Shown: positions 38,122 to 50,685 of the stretch, one piece after another
How the letters are laid out: each line of letters opens with the position of its first letter
Position numbering within the stretch: position 1 is the stretch's first letter
Assembly (NCBI RefSeq): GCF_003073045.1
Contig: NC_037591.1
Coordinates: forward strand, 20,268,819-20,332,818
Length of the DNA: 64,000 nucleotides
Source of the DNA: Pomacea canaliculata
Lineage: Eukaryota > Mollusca > Gastropoda > Architaenioglossa > Ampullariidae
Reading direction: 5' to 3'
Notes under the pieces: model-generated
Told to the model about the DNA's origin: nothing
The model's database searches: none
Seen by the model: the letters and a program-made list of their open reading frames with translations, nothing else
Position numbers and translations under genes: made by a program

Positions 38122-39385
38122 ATGGCCCTCAGTCCGTTCATGGTGTTCCATCTTTTCCTGACGGATGTGGCCTTGCAAGGTCACCCAGAAATGCTAGATC
38201 AGTCCGTGTACGTCACTTCCCCTATGACATGCGCGGCGCGCTGTCTGAGCATTGACCTGTGTCAGGCGTTTTTCCTCAAGAAGTCTGAAGACAAGTACAG
38301 GTGTACGCCGGCATACCGTCGCTTCGTTCGCCAGCTAGGCTACACATTCATCTTCTCGGAGGGTCAGCATCTGTACCACGTGCATGGAGGTCAGTGTGTG
38401 TCGTCTGCCCAGCATAAAAACACGTCTTCCCTCCCTCCCCCTCCTATCTCGGGTTTTTATGTTGTTCATATCCGTAAAAGGAAGCAAAGAGAAAAGTATG
38501 TTCTTCTCTCACGACACGAGCGCCCACACACAGTACACATTAGCTACAAAAAAAATAAAAATGAAAATAACGACAGAAATAAAACGGTTTGTGAATGCAT
38601 GAGTGTGTGTATGCATGTGTATGTGTGTGTGTGTGATTTACCTGCAGTCGCTGGAGATGAAGTAAAGACGTTCACGTGATTACATTTTCAGACAGGTGCA
38701 AGCCAGACAGCGGCCTGTACTGGTACCCGTATCTCCAGTTCTGCTTCATGTTCAGTTCCCAGCAGGCCACCTACAATGTCGCCAAGCAGGACTGTGAGGC
38801 TAAGGGCTTTCGCATAGTTGTCCTAAACACGGACCTCAAGTACAACATGACGAGACTTCGCATCCTGCACTTTTCAGGTAACGGTTTTAAGAAAAAGGTG
38901 TTGTTTTTTTTCTTCGGTGTCCAGTAACCATGGCCGCTACTTTATTATCTTTACTCTAGGACACCTTTGCCACCGCTTTATCAGTGTGGTTCCCTGAGTA
39001 GAACATCTGCTGGGTCTGAACATTATAACTTTATCATCATCATCATCTGTCTACCTGCTTTCGTCATTAATTTACGTTTGTCTATCACTCTTTCTGTTTA
39101 CTATCTCTTCCATGTATACTGATTCCAGAAGCGAATTGATTTTGATTTTGTGATTTTGCAGATTTAAATCAGCGGTCGTACTTCATTGGGGCGGAGAGAA
39201 GTCCTGGTCAAAACAACTGGACATGGGTGGATGGATCAGCAGCCAAGAACCTGGACTGGGCTCCAGGTCAACCAAGTGGCGTCACAGAAAATTGCATCGA
39301 TCTTCACTTGTATCGTGATTTCAGAATCAATGACCAGGGTTGTGAGTATAGCCTAGGATATGTTTGTGAGCTACCGAATCCATAA
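38122..39385 (+). CDS. Type 1 PAN/apple plus C-type lectin gene, copy B
   Basis: Exons 38122-38389, 38692-38877 and 39162-39385 give the same 225-residue plan as copy A: signal peptide, PAN/apple-like module (Cys 37, 41, 47, 61), long-form CTLD with YFIGAE, QPS at 188-190 and ND at 208-209. All splice sites are consensus and both introns are phase 1. It differs from copy A by six amino acids, N4S, L35M, D83H, T102P, D133V and M136T; exon 3 is identical in the two copies. The coding sequence is the same as in copy C, 11 kb further on. A LINE tail lies behind it, and the candidate poly(A) signal (40011-40016) is beyond that insertion, so the LINE is probably within the 3'UTR. Confidence 0.88.
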
Positions 39386-39699
39386 CATCGTCTCACCTTC
39401 TGCAGGATTACGTGGAGCAATCATCAAATATTTTATACTGAACTAAGTCGACCAGGATAATGCGACTATGATCTAAAGCCAAGACTTAATATGCGAGGAG
39501 ACAATCGACCACCGATGGCAGAAATTTTTAGTCGATTTCACCACGAACTTGTATTACTGGACTGCTGGCAGACGATTCTTTTTCCAGTTAACTACTAAAA
39601 CGAGGCAGATTTGTTCAAAGCCTCCGGCTTAGTCACATTCATTGTTAAGGCTCGCCGAGACTAACAGCGGAGAACTTTACAAGAGGCTAAGCGTTGGTC

Positions 39700-39930
39700 C
39701 AAAAACACCCTGTCCAAGACGATCCTACAAGGAACCCTCGAAGGGAGCCGTCGTCGTGGTCGTCCGAGGAAAAGCTGGGTCACCAACATCAAAGAATGGA
39801 CCGAACGTGAGATGCCAGACCTGCTCTCATCTGCTCAAGACAGGACCGGGTGGAAAATTCTGTCTGTTGCTGCTGCCAGACGGTCCCCCCTACGCCCGGA
39901 CCGGGCATGGGATTGACCTGACCTGACCTG
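39700..39930 (+). mobile_element. 5'-truncated LINE insertion (3' end of RT ORF), unit 1
   Basis: One frame reads ILQGTLEGSRRRGRPRKSWV, then NIKEWTEREMPDLLSSAQDR, a Trp, and ends RPDRAWD before TGA. This is the basic C-terminal tail typical of CR1/jockey-like LINE polymerases. The 3' end is a (GACCT)3 tail. AAGCGTTGGTC flanks it at 39,689-39,699 and 39,931-39,941 as a target-site duplication. Copy A at about 32,848 has one AAGCGTTGGTC and no insert. The fragment is too short to be active. Confidence 0.92.
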
Positions 39931-39941
39931 AAGCGTTGGTC

Positions 39942-42900
39942 TCGGCAGACAGACAGCAGTCCACCTATACACGTCCATGAGTCAGCTTAGCGTGTTCGAT
40001 TTGGTCCTGGAATAAATGGATTGCAATTTAGGTCGCGGTAGAATCGTCACGATCAGCTGATCGATAGTGAGGTTGTCACGTTTGTTGTTACTCTTTATCT
40101 GCAGACATCTGTAAAGAAAACAATCTCCAAATCGCAAAGAAAATGTACCAAGCATCTACACACACAGATTCACACAGATCCGATACGCTCGCGCACACAC
40201 ACGCACACACAGAATGTATCCTATCTCCTACGGACTGATGGTGTCACTGCAGCAGATTATGTCCAGCTTGGTTACTCCCGCTGTCGCTGTTGCAATCCCG
40301 ATGGGGATGTGTGAGCTGCAGCTGTCAATGTTAGATCCCCAGTACTAGCTGTCCACCTCCCCGAGTATGTAGGTCTCGGTATTGTTGTTGCCGTTAGTGT
40401 TTGCTCTTGTCAGTGCCATAGGCGTGCACACTGTCTGTCAGTCTGTTGTCAAGTCTTGCTGCTTGCTGCCTCAGTTCAGTGTCGTCTGTAAAGTTCAGGT
40501 TGCATGGGGACCTTCCATCAATGGAAATGGAGATATGAAGGTCTTAAAGAGTTTATTGATAAGCGTTCTCTAAGATGTTGTACATTACAGGTAACAAGGT
40601 AAGCCTTGGTGGACACCTTGGTGGACACCTTGGGCCACGTTTTTGCGTTGAGGTTGTTTGTTGTTAAATCATCGCCTGTTTGAGCAGCTCCCCTGAGACT
40701 ATCAACGCCAGGTGACTACTCTCCACTGAGACTTTGAATAGCACAGTCGACCTTTCGCCATTATACTGGTAGGTTGTATGGTTGTTGTATGTTTGCTTTG
40801 TATAGTCTTGATGTCTTTCCCCAGCTAAACGGTGTACAGGTCGAGGTCATATTCGCGGCGTCTGCTTTGCTCAGACGTAAAGCCATCAACTAGAAGTAAA
40901 TATAAACAAACATCACTTGTTTGAAAAGCTGCAAACTGTATTAAACTCAGTTTTTTGCGTCTGAATTTCCCTTGCGTCGATTGTGCTGAAATAGAAACGA
41001 GTTTTACAGGAATTTTAAAAACCTTTACCTGAGTATTTCAACTTGCCTGATGATTACTTTTACTTGCTGTAAGTATGGGTTATAATGTATTGTTGTTATT
41101 GTCTTCTTCTGATTGTTATTTTTACGATAATTTGTTTTAAAAGATTTTTAGAAAAAAATAAAAGTATTTCTATGAACAGGATATGCCTTTGTTGTTTTTG
41201 TTTGTTCTTTGCAAATATGCAAAAGAAAATCGGAAGAGAATCGATGAACAGAAGTGCAGAAAGAGTAGAAAAACCTTGTAAAAAAGATGAAGAAAGATTT
41301 TATTTTTACCCAACAAACGACGGGCTGCTACAAAGTTCTTAAAAATTTGGTGAAAGAATTTCTATAAAGCTCGTGAAAGTGAAGGCTTTAAAGACACACA
41401 GACATAGACTGATGACACCGCTTCCTGAAACATTTGACAAAATTCCGCAAACAATTCTCCCGAGATTGGACCACACCTTTTATGTTCTAATGAATGTGTT
41501 CATGAGAAACCTATCTTGCTTCACAGTGAATAGTTGCCTCTCGATGTTCTTTGAAGAAACATAGTGTAAACAGTAAGATGGTCCTTTGGAAGGTAGTTTG
41601 CTTATATCCGCAAAACTTCTCGCTCTATTATTAAGAAATAACTGAGACATAAAAGGTAAAGTGGTTTATAGAGTCACAATATGATGTCCAAATGTTACTA
41701 GATTGAAGGAATCTTTTTCAGACTATCATATAAGACTTAAAGAGCTTCTCTTTTCTAAACATTAACTCGGATTATGTCCCCAAATGGACTGGTGGGAATC
41801 AAGTCTGTCTGATACCTTGAGTACCTTACTTTAAAACCCCGTGGAATCTCTAGTCACTATGTACTCTGACTTCACTTACATAAATAGTATATTGTTAAAT
41901 AAAATAGAAGACTCGTTTCAATTGGAAAAAACGTTTTATTTAAAGGTCTCATACCTTCCTTGTTAATTGTTTTTGTGCTCCTTGCGTTTTTCGAAACAAA
42001 TATTTTAACTAAAATTAGCTAGAGATTTGAGTTTATTTGAAAAAAAAACCTCACAAAATTTGTTTTAAAATGGACATGCAGTACTCACTGAGATGTCTTT
42101 AAAAGACGAAGATGTTCATTCTTTTTATAAGGCACAGATTTAAAATATGAACACGATCATTTGGAAATTGATGCCGTTTCAAAGACACTAAAATATTGTA
42201 TTTGGAATCGAACTGCGTTCTTTTGACTCTGCTGTAAACGACTGAGAATCGAATAAAGCTGCGCACGTGCCCACTGAGCACTTAACAGGGCAGCGGATAC
42301 GAACATGACTACCATCTATACTGAATGTCTGAAGTGGCGATGCTGTGTTGTTTTTCTGCTCTTGTCAGCCAATGTTGTCAATTAGAACAAGCGGTGAAGC
42401 CAGACAGTAGTACCTGTACGGCCACTTAACGTTGTCAGAGATGAAATATGCAAATGTACAAAAAAGTGAAGTGGTATTTACCGGCACCATTTCTACAGCC
42501 TGGCCATTAGGTTTGCTATTAAACTCAGGGCTTTCGACATCGGTGATTGACTTTAGTGAACTGGTGCATTAGTGAGTAGACTTCAGTGTTCATGCCATGA
42601 CGGTTGCTAAAACAATGCGTTTGTTTGTAGGGACTAAGGCTGTGATTGTTAACCGTCAGGGTTAGAAGACGTTAGTACTGCAGGTGCCTCTCGTGCCAGT
42701 CAAGCAGATGCTCTGGCCTCTCTGTTCCTGAGACAACTTCAGCTCTTCTCTGACTGAACAGTGAGCCACACCTAACTCCTTGCTGCCTGTAGAACGCATG
42801 TAAGTCTTTGAAGCGTACAAGGCAGTCAACTGCTACTTTATTTCTTAAAATGGTCGTCAAAGAGCTAGGGATAGTAGTTTTGTCGCTTCTCCTGTCGATG

Positions 42901-43649
42901 TGCTAAGGAGAAGTTTAAACGTAAGGGAACTTGGTCTCGTATGACTTTTGTTGTGAAAGACTTCTACAGAAGAAGGGCTTTTCCTGCACCAAAGTATGTT
43001 TATCAGCAAGTCACAGTTGTTCAACCCTTCGCATTGTAGCAAAACAAGTTTTTGTTCCACCCACTGCGCTATTACATATTAAGTATAACTATTTCTCGAA
43101 GAATTTCCTGTTCCATAATGAGTACAACTGTTTATTGATTGTCGCGGATCAGTCCGTGCTTCCATTTTTTAAAGTTAGTTTAATCCCTTCGCTGTTTGTA
43201 AATTACAATGGTAACTAGCATGTATTGATGTCAGCGAGGAAAGGGAGATCACTCTAGCGACATATATAGAGAAGCAGACGGCATTGGCGGACATGAGCGT
43301 AGATGCTGTGTGTTGATGGGAGCGTAGATCTTAGAAGTGATTCCTTTCCTAGACAAGGTTTCTTTTTTCTCTGTGTACTGGCGATTGTGTTACAACTCTT
43401 TTGATCAAGGATTCGTCTAGATCTAATCTTGTCCCCTTCGGTGGAGCGCACAGCAGTGTGTGGACTGTGTGTACCGTGGATTTCTTGCCGCCAACAAAAT
43501 GTAAACAAAATAATAAAATTTGAACTGTGTGTGGACAAACAGAACTGTGAGTTGCAGGTAGACAATTGATTTGTGGATTTTTCCCCAGCTCGTCAGCCTT
43601 TGATTCACTCCTCATTATAAGCAGCACGATTGTATTGTTTGTACTGCAG
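39942..43649. other. Spacer between type 1 and type 2 genes, unit 1
   Basis: No exon recognised. It contains AATAAA at 40011-40016, CA-rich DNA at 40,158-40,210, a direct repeat of GGTGGACACCTTG at about 40,608-40,634, and the CGTCTG-CTTTGCT-CAGACG hairpin at about 40,859-40,877. Short open frames between 41,085 and 43,565 have no domain signature, although they are preserved in the repeat copies because the units are nearly identical. Confidence 0.55.
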
Positions 43650-43770
43650 CGACTAACACTGGGATGAGAGATATGGAGATGAAAATATAATTATCTGAGC
43701 CCTCAGTTTGCAGCCATCTCCATAAAGTGAAGCAAGGACTTTTAGTGTCTAACGTTTTAGACAAAAGAAG
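43650..43770 (+). other. Type 2 leader exon, unit 1
   Basis: Homologous to the type 1 leader (AGCCCTCAGTTTGCAG, AAGCAAGGACTTTTAGTGTC) with intact flanks TACTGCAG and AAG|GTAATA. Its ATG frame stops after eight codons, so it cannot encode a conserved N-terminus; this favours a UTR role for leaders. The repeat copy is at 54637-54757. Confidence 0.4.
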
Positions 43771-44322
43771 GTAATATTTTACTTCGTTTTTTTTCATTTT
43801 TACTATTGAAACCATTTAACATTTGTGATGATGCTACTTAATGTGTTGTCGAAATATTTGCACTGATTTCTACGATAATATTTAGTTCATAATAGTTATT
43901 TTTTCCAAACCGCAGTCACGTAAAAGTGCTAAAGATGTGTTATAAAAATATTTTCTAAACTGTGATGTGAAATAAATTTCAGGTATGATAGTCGTCACAC
44001 AATAGTACTGCGACTCCGTCACCTTATAGATAAAACTAGTTGTGTCACTCATGTCTCCACAAATGTAGTTTCAAGATATAAAAAGATATATCTGTGTTTA
44101 CGATCGTCGTACTATAGTTGTGTTATAATAGTTCTACCCTACATGTGCTGAAGACGAAAAGGACCAGAGCAAAGTTCCCTGTCACTTATTGTGTAAAATA
44201 TTGTGGACAATATGTGACAATGTATGGTAAATCATTTCTATGACTCATTGTAGCAATAAGCCACACGTATTACAAATGTATTTAAAAGTACTTTACTTAG
44301 ATCCTAATAATCCATTGGGCAC

Positions 44323-44504
44323 ATGAAGTCTGAAGACAAGTACAGGTGTACGCCGGCATACCGTCGCTTCGTTCTAGAGTTAGGCTACACCTTCATCTTC
44401 TCGGAGGGTCAGCATCTGTATCACGTGCATGGAGGTCAGTGTGTGTCGTCTGCCCAACATGGAAGTTACATATTTTGTCATATTATTTATTTTATTTCGG
44501 TCAT

Positions 44505-44545
<41 letters not shown>

Positions 44546-45404
44546 GCAGCTTCCAGTCCATGTTGCTGATACACAAAGATCCAGAATCTCATTAAACGAT
44601 GCGCGCTTCGGAGAGAGGAAAATATAAAATTGGGAATAATCGAAGGGGAGAGATATAGCTGTATTATAAGCCCATTAAGTTAATGACCATTACGCTTAGT
44701 TGAAGAGGTACATTCTTGTGGATAATCGTACATTATTAGGCATATTCATTATTACATTTTCAGACAAGTGCAAGCCAGAAAGCGGCCTGTACTGGTACCC
44801 GTATCTCCAGTTCTGCTTCATGATCAGTTCCCAGCAGGCTACCTACAGTGTCGCCAAGCAGGATTGTGAGGCTAAGGGCTTTCGCTTAGCTTTCCTAAAC
44901 ACGGACCTCAAGTACAACATGACGAGACTTCGCCTCCTGCACTTTTCAGGTAGCTATGCAAGTTCTCATAGTATATAAATGTACTCGATCACTTCCGATT
45001 TTGTGGTCTTGGCATAAAATGAGAAATTGACCATCATCATCAACATCATCTCTGCTTCCTTCGTTGATGTCAGGGTGCATGTCTGTTATTCTTTCTATTT
45101 TCCATCTCGTTCTTGTATTATCATACATACATACGTACAGCTGATTCCAGCTGCAAAGCTGTACTGTTTTGATTTTGCAGATTTTAGTCAACGGTCGTAC
45201 TTCATTGGGGCGGAGAGAGGTCCTGGTCAAAACACCTGGACATGGGTGGACGGATCGGAAGTCAAGAACCTGGACTGGGCTCCAGGTGAACCCAGCAACG
45301 CAACAGAAAATTGCATTGATCTTATTTTCTTTGGTACATTTCGCATGAATGACGAGAATTGTGCCTATGGCCTAGGGTACGTGTGTGATGTACCGAATCC
45401 ATAG
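44323..45404 (+). CDS. Type 2 C-type lectin gene, N-terminally shortened, unit 2
   Basis: Exons 44323-44434, 44764-44949 and 45181-45404 (phase 1 introns, consensus sites) encode 173 aa. The start MKSEDKYRC corresponds to residue 54 onward of type 1; the signal peptide and the first three PAN cysteines are missing. The sequence just upstream (TTACTTAGATCC...GGGCACAT) aligns to DNA 370 bp before the type 1 exon, so an internal deletion removed the region between. The CTLD is complete: WYPYLQFCF, AKQDCEAKG, YFIGAE, WTWVDGS, then EPS in place of EPN, ENC, and MNDENC. Sequons are at NMT and NAT. Without a signal peptide it would be cytosolic unless another first exon is used; it may be a young pseudogene. 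AATAAA is at 45472-45477. Confidence 0.65.
44501..44549. repeat. Compound (TCA)8(CAG)9 microsatellite, unit 2
   Basis: Intron 1 of the type 2 gene. Nine CAG here against eleven in unit 3. Confidence 0.9.
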
Positions 45405-48392
45405 CATCGTATCACCTTCTGAAAGATAACGTGGCGACATCATAGACTATCTTGTGGCCGGACAACTCCATAATAAACCAAGTCGACCAGAGCTATTTGA
45501 CTATGATGTAAAGGCAGTTCGACTCAGCCAACACTAAAACTGTCTTAGAGACGATCACAGATGACAGAAATTTCTAGTCTTTTTTGTCATCTTGGCGTGT
45601 TAAATTTGGTCTTGGAATTGATGAAGTGATATGTAGTCGTGGTAGAATCGTCCCAATCTATTTAATTTATAATGAAGTTGTCCACCTTTGTTGTGACACT
45701 TTATCTGAATGCATGTTTCTGTATAGAAAACAATTTCCTAATCGCAAAGAAACATTCGATGTCTGCCCACACAGATACACACATACCTGACACACACACA
45801 CACACACACACAGAATGTATCCTATCCCCTACAGACTTGTACAATCTTACAAAGCAACTGACCTGATGGTGTCTTTGCAGCAGATTATGTCCAACTTATG
45901 TCCACTTATTAATTTGCCTATTTTTAATGTATACTATTATTCCTTTACTGGAAATGGAGATGTGATGGTCTTAAAGGGTTTCTTGAAAAACGTTGTACAT
46001 TACAGGTCACAAGGTAAGCCTTTGTGGACACTCACTGTTGTCTCCTTGTTATCTTGTCGGACACGATTAAGTCCCTTCGCATAGCAGGCTGAGGGTGACA
46101 AACTCTCCTGTAATCGTGTCCTTTTGTTTATAGATATGTCCTGACGTGAATATCAGCTATAAATAGCCATGTTTATGTGTTTTTTGACATTTCTAGATAT
46201 CGATGATGATCGCCATGTTTGCATTTTCCTGAAGTGGGTTGTGGCTCTTTTCCTTTCACTCTTCGCATCATCGCCATTGGCAATTGACTAACTGAAGGTC
46301 TCGCGTGTGGAGAAAAGAGAAATAATGAAAGCAAGTCTCTAGGAAAACCCATCTCTAGGAAAACGATAAACAGAGCCAGTCTACACATCTGTGTAAAGGA
46401 GAAGCCTTAATCCAGTCCAAGAGGTAGTTTATCGACATCTCTTCTTAAAAACATTCTTCTAGTAATTCTTGAACTGTGTGACTTTTAATCTACAGTCATC
46501 TGCTGAATTTCCTATCATCTGCCAATCTCCTCATGTTACCGTTGCCTAGACTTCAGATACCAATCAAGCTGGTACAGCAAAGCCTTTTGCTGTGTCCGAC
46601 GACCGAAGTCTTGTACTGATCTGTCTTAGCAAGTTTTCAGTAACATGTTAAACAGCTCCAGGCTATCCTCACCGGTGTAACGGTAAACAATCAATTCATT
46701 ACAAGAGATTATCTTTGAATATTTCATCTCAAAAACATTGAGTTTCTGAAGAATTTTTGAAATATATCATTGACTTTTGATTACAGGGATCTTCCCTTGT
46801 TTAATACCAAACTGTTTAGTGTTGGATGCTAAATTTCTCACCACCTGTCACTCTCTTCAGTTTTATTACCTTGTCAAGAGAAACCTGCTGTCTAAAGCTT
46901 CACAGAAGAAAAAACTGTAACACAGTGGAGTAAACTAGTCTATAAAAACTGTTTTGAACATCAATCTCAATACGTTACAGAAAATTGAAATCAAGTTCGG
47001 TTGTCGCAGTCCTTTCTTAGATATGCTATAGCAATTATTATCCCATTGGTTTATGTGAAGTCCAAAGATAACATAAATAAATTTTCTGTCACTATTATTA
47101 TGTAGCAGTCTGTTCTTTTGTTCTCAGTTACTACTCCATCAGTAAATGCACCAACGTCTGCTTTGCTCAGACGTAAAGCCATCAACTAGAAGTAAATATA
47201 AACAAAGATCACTTGTTTGAATAGCTGCAAACTGTATTTAACTCAGTTTTTGCGTATGAATTTCCCTTCCGTCGATTGTGCGGAAGTAGGCACGAGTTTT
47301 ACAGGAATTTTAAAAACCTTTACCTGAGTACTTCAGCTTACCTGATGATTACTTTTACTTCACTTTTTAAAGCTCATTGAACTCACTGTAAGTAGGGGGA
47401 ATAAACTTTATAATGTATTGCTGTTGTGGTTATTGTCTTCTTCTGGTTGTTAATTTTTTATAATTTGTTTGAAAAGCGCTTTTAGGAAAAATAAATATAT
47501 ATATGAGCAGGATATGCTGCTGTTGTTTTTTGTTGTTTTTTTCGCAGTAAATCTGTAGAAGATGAACAGAAGAGCAGAAAGAGTAGAAAACACTTGTGAA
47601 AAAAGATGGAGAAAGATTTTATTTTTACCCAAGACGACGGTTACTACAGAGTCCTTAAAAATTTGAAAAATGTTACGAAATGCGTGCTAATCCTGTAAAT
47701 TTTTACGATTAATGTTTTTGAACAATAACAATTAATAAACACATATAACCAAATTATATAGAAAATACGATAGAAATATACAGAAATGTTTAGCGACATA
47801 TTTAGAAAATAAATATCTAGAAAATATAAAAGAAATGTACTAATTAATTAATTATCAAATTTATAGAGCGCATTTCTCCATTGTCAGCCGGACTCAAAGT
47901 ACTATACAAGTAGGCGCGCTGGCACCTTTCTCTGTAAGTGTCAGGTTACTGTCATGAACACAGAAATGTAGACAGCAAATTATTAATTAATTAGATTTCT
48001 ACAGAGTTTTGCTTAATATCACTGTACTCTGAAAGGAGTTACCTTGTATCTATTCCCGTTGCAGGTCTTATTTTCGGGTTTTTTGTTTTGTTTTGTTTTT
48101 TTCTTTGGATGCTGACATGGTTGCCACTTCTTCCACGAAGCCGTTTTGTCATCTAATCAAATATTGAGCATTAGCTTAAAGGAAGTGTGAATTAATAATG
48201 TGGATGTTGAAATTCGCTGGAAAGACAATCTTGCGAACTACCCAGCAGAAAATTCCACCTAAAGCTGTCGATGGTTTCTGAAAGATAAAGTTACATGCTA
48301 ACAATGGATAATTAATTTTTCGCCAGCTCGCAAGCCTTTGACCATGTCATCATTCTAAGTACAAACTTTTATCGTTTTTTCCTATATATTAG
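45405..48392. other. Spacer between type 2 and type 1 genes, unit 2
   Basis: Nearly identical to 34,420-37,405: poly(A) signal, CA repeat, small hairpin near 47,156 and the retroelement-tail piece at 47,839-47,994. No coding exon recognised. Confidence 0.6.
47839..47994 (-). mobile_element. Short LINE/SINE-tail-like element, unit 2
   Basis: Repeat copy of the element at 36,853-37,008, with the same AATT-rich edges. Confidence 0.5.
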
Positions 48393-48503
48393 CTACTAAC
48401 ATGGCAACAAAAAGAGTGGACAGGAAAATCAAAGTTCCAAACCCTCAGTTTGCCGTGTACTGGAGCAAGGACTTTCGGTGTCTCACGTTTTGTGCAAAAG
48501 AAG
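48393..48503 (+). other. Putative 5' leader exon of lectin copy C
   Basis: Same sequence and splice flanks as 37,406-37,516; ATG at 48,401. Confidence 0.45.
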
Positions 48504-49107
48504 GTAATTTTGTAACTTTGTTTTTTTCTCTTTACTTTTTTGGCAACTATTAACATAATGTCATGAAGTATTTATCTCGTTATATTTAAATTGTCAGAAT
48601 ATTTAGGTAAATTTATACGATAATATTAGGCTTATACTTGCTATTTTTCCAAACAGCTGACACATAAAAATGCTAAAGAACGAGGGGGAGGGACCTCAAT
48701 GTGCTATAGAGCACAACTGTGTTGTAAAATTATTTTCTGGGAAAGAACTCGTGATACTTTAGAATTCCGATGTTAAATAATATTCAGATGTATTGTGAAA
48801 TCGTGATATTGTTCAGGCGACGAGATGTATAGCTGACAGGTGTCTCCTCAAAAGTCGTTTCAAGATAGATATCCCTTCCTCTTGAAAACAGATATATGTT
48901 TGCTTGCTGTTGTTTCCACTTATAAAGGTATTTTACTTAGATCTTAACAAACCGTTCTGCACATTAAGTTTTTCTTTAATAAATGGTTAGACCACTTTCA
49001 TTCCATAATTACACCTTCCCGTGTTTACACACCTCGCACTAAGTGGATGGGTGTGACACTTACAACTGCTTTTGTCTGTAAGTCAGGTGCAGGTCCTTGT
49101 TTACACG

Positions 49108-50371
49108 ATGGCCCTCAGTCCGTTCATGGTGTTCCATCTTTTCCTGACGGATGTGGCCTTGCAAGGTCACCCAGAAATGCTAGATCAGTCCGTGTACGTC
49201 ACTTCCCCTATGACATGCGCGGCGCGCTGTCTGAGCATTGACCTGTGTCAGGCGTTTTTCCTCAAGAAGTCTGAAGACAAGTACAGGTGTACGCCGGCAT
49301 ACCGTCGCTTCGTTCGCCAGCTAGGCTACACATTCATCTTCTCGGAGGGTCAGCATCTGTACCACGTGCATGGAGGTCAGTGTGTGTCGTCTGCCCAGCA
49401 TAAAAACACGTCTTCCCTCCCTCCCCCTCCTATCTCGGGTTTTTATGTTGTTCATATCCGTAAAAGGAAGCAAAGAGAAAAGTATGTTCTTCTCTCACGA
49501 CACGAGCGCCCACACACAGTACACATTAGCTACAAAAAAAATAAAAATGAAAATAACGACAGAAATAAAACGGTTTGTGAATGCATGAGTGTGTGTATGC
49601 ATGTGTATGTGTGTGTGTGTGATTTACCTGCAGTCGCTGGAGATGAAGTAAAGACGTTCACGTGATTACATTTTCAGACAGGTGCAAGCCAGACAGCGGC
49701 CTGTACTGGTACCCGTATCTCCAGTTCTGCTTCATGTTCAGTTCCCAGCAGGCCACCTACAATGTCGCCAAGCAGGACTGTGAGGCTAAGGGCTTTCGCA
49801 TAGTTGTCCTAAACACGGACCTCAAGTACAACATGACGAGACTTCGCATCCTGCACTTTTCAGGTAACGGTTTTAAGAAAAAGGTGTTGTTTTTTTTCTT
49901 CGGTGTCCAGTAACCATGGCCGCTACTTTATTATCTTTACTCTAGGACACCTTTGCCACCGCTTTATCAGTGTGGTTCCCTGAGTAGAACATCTGCTGGG
50001 TCTGAACATTATAACTTTATCATCATCATCATCTGTCTACCTGCTTTCGTCATTAATTTACGTTTGTCTATCACTCTTTCTGTTTACTATCTCTTCCATG
50101 TATACTGATTCCAGAAGCGAATTGATTTTGATTTTGTGATTTTGCAGATTTAAATCAGCGGTCGTACTTCATTGGGGCGGAGAGAAGTCCTGGTCAAAAC
50201 AACTGGACATGGGTGGATGGATCAGCAGCCAAGAACCTGGACTGGGCTCCAGGTCAACCAAGTGGCGTCACAGAAAATTGCATCGATCTTCACTTGTATC
50301 GTGATTTCAGAATCAATGACCAGGGTTGTGAGTATAGCCTAGGATATGTTTGTGAGCTACCGAATCCATAA
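49108..50371 (+). CDS. Type 1 PAN/apple plus C-type lectin gene, copy C
   Basis: Exons 49108-49375, 49678-49863 and 50148-50371 encode the same 225 residues as copy B, with the same splice sites and phase 1 introns. Signal peptide, PAN/apple-like module and long-form CTLD are intact, with QPS and ND in the calcium-site positions. The gene sits 10,986 bp after copy B and even the introns match, so it is either a very recent duplicate, a product of gene conversion, or a duplication made by the assembler. Its candidate poly(A) signal is at 50997-51002, after the LINE tail. No promoter element could be identified. Confidence 0.87.
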
Positions 50372-50685
50372 CATCGTCTCACCTTCTGCAGGATTACGTG
50401 GAGCAATCATCAAATATTTTATACTGAACTAAGTCGACCAGGATAATGCGACTATGATCTAAAGCCAAGACTTAATATGCGAGGAGACAATCGACCACCG
50501 ATGGCAGAAATTTTTAGTCGATTTCACCACGAACTTGTATTACTGGACTGCTGGCAGACGATTCTTTTTCCAGTTAACTACTAAAACGAGGCAGATTTGT
50601 TCAAAGCCTCCGGCTTAGTCACATTCATTGTTAAGGCTCGCCGAGACTAACAGCGGAGAACTTTACAAGAGGCTAAGCGTTGGTC

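Larger units (their letters stand above)
33408..44391 (+). repeat. Tandem repeat unit 1 (about 10.98 kb)
   Basis: Bounded by the ATTCATCTTCTCGG segment of type 2 exon 1. Order: type 2 exons, 3-kb spacer, type 1 leader, type 1 gene, LINE tail, 3.7-kb spacer, type 2 leader, start of the next type 2 gene. Corresponding landmarks in unit 2 lie about 10,985 bp further on and are almost identical. Confidence 0.9.

Noticed and set aside
39642..39926. 94-codon frame over the LINE insertion
   Set aside because: It is a shifted frame of the LINE; the frame with RT-tail similarity ends at the TGA before the GACCT repeats.
44500..44550. CRISPR-like repetition
   Set aside because: The window is eukaryotic and the short repeats are microsatellites without spacers.
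44346..44627. Poly-His/Gln, poly-Ser and poly-Ala/Asp frames in type 2 intron 1
   Set aside because: All are translations of the TCA/CAG microsatellite.
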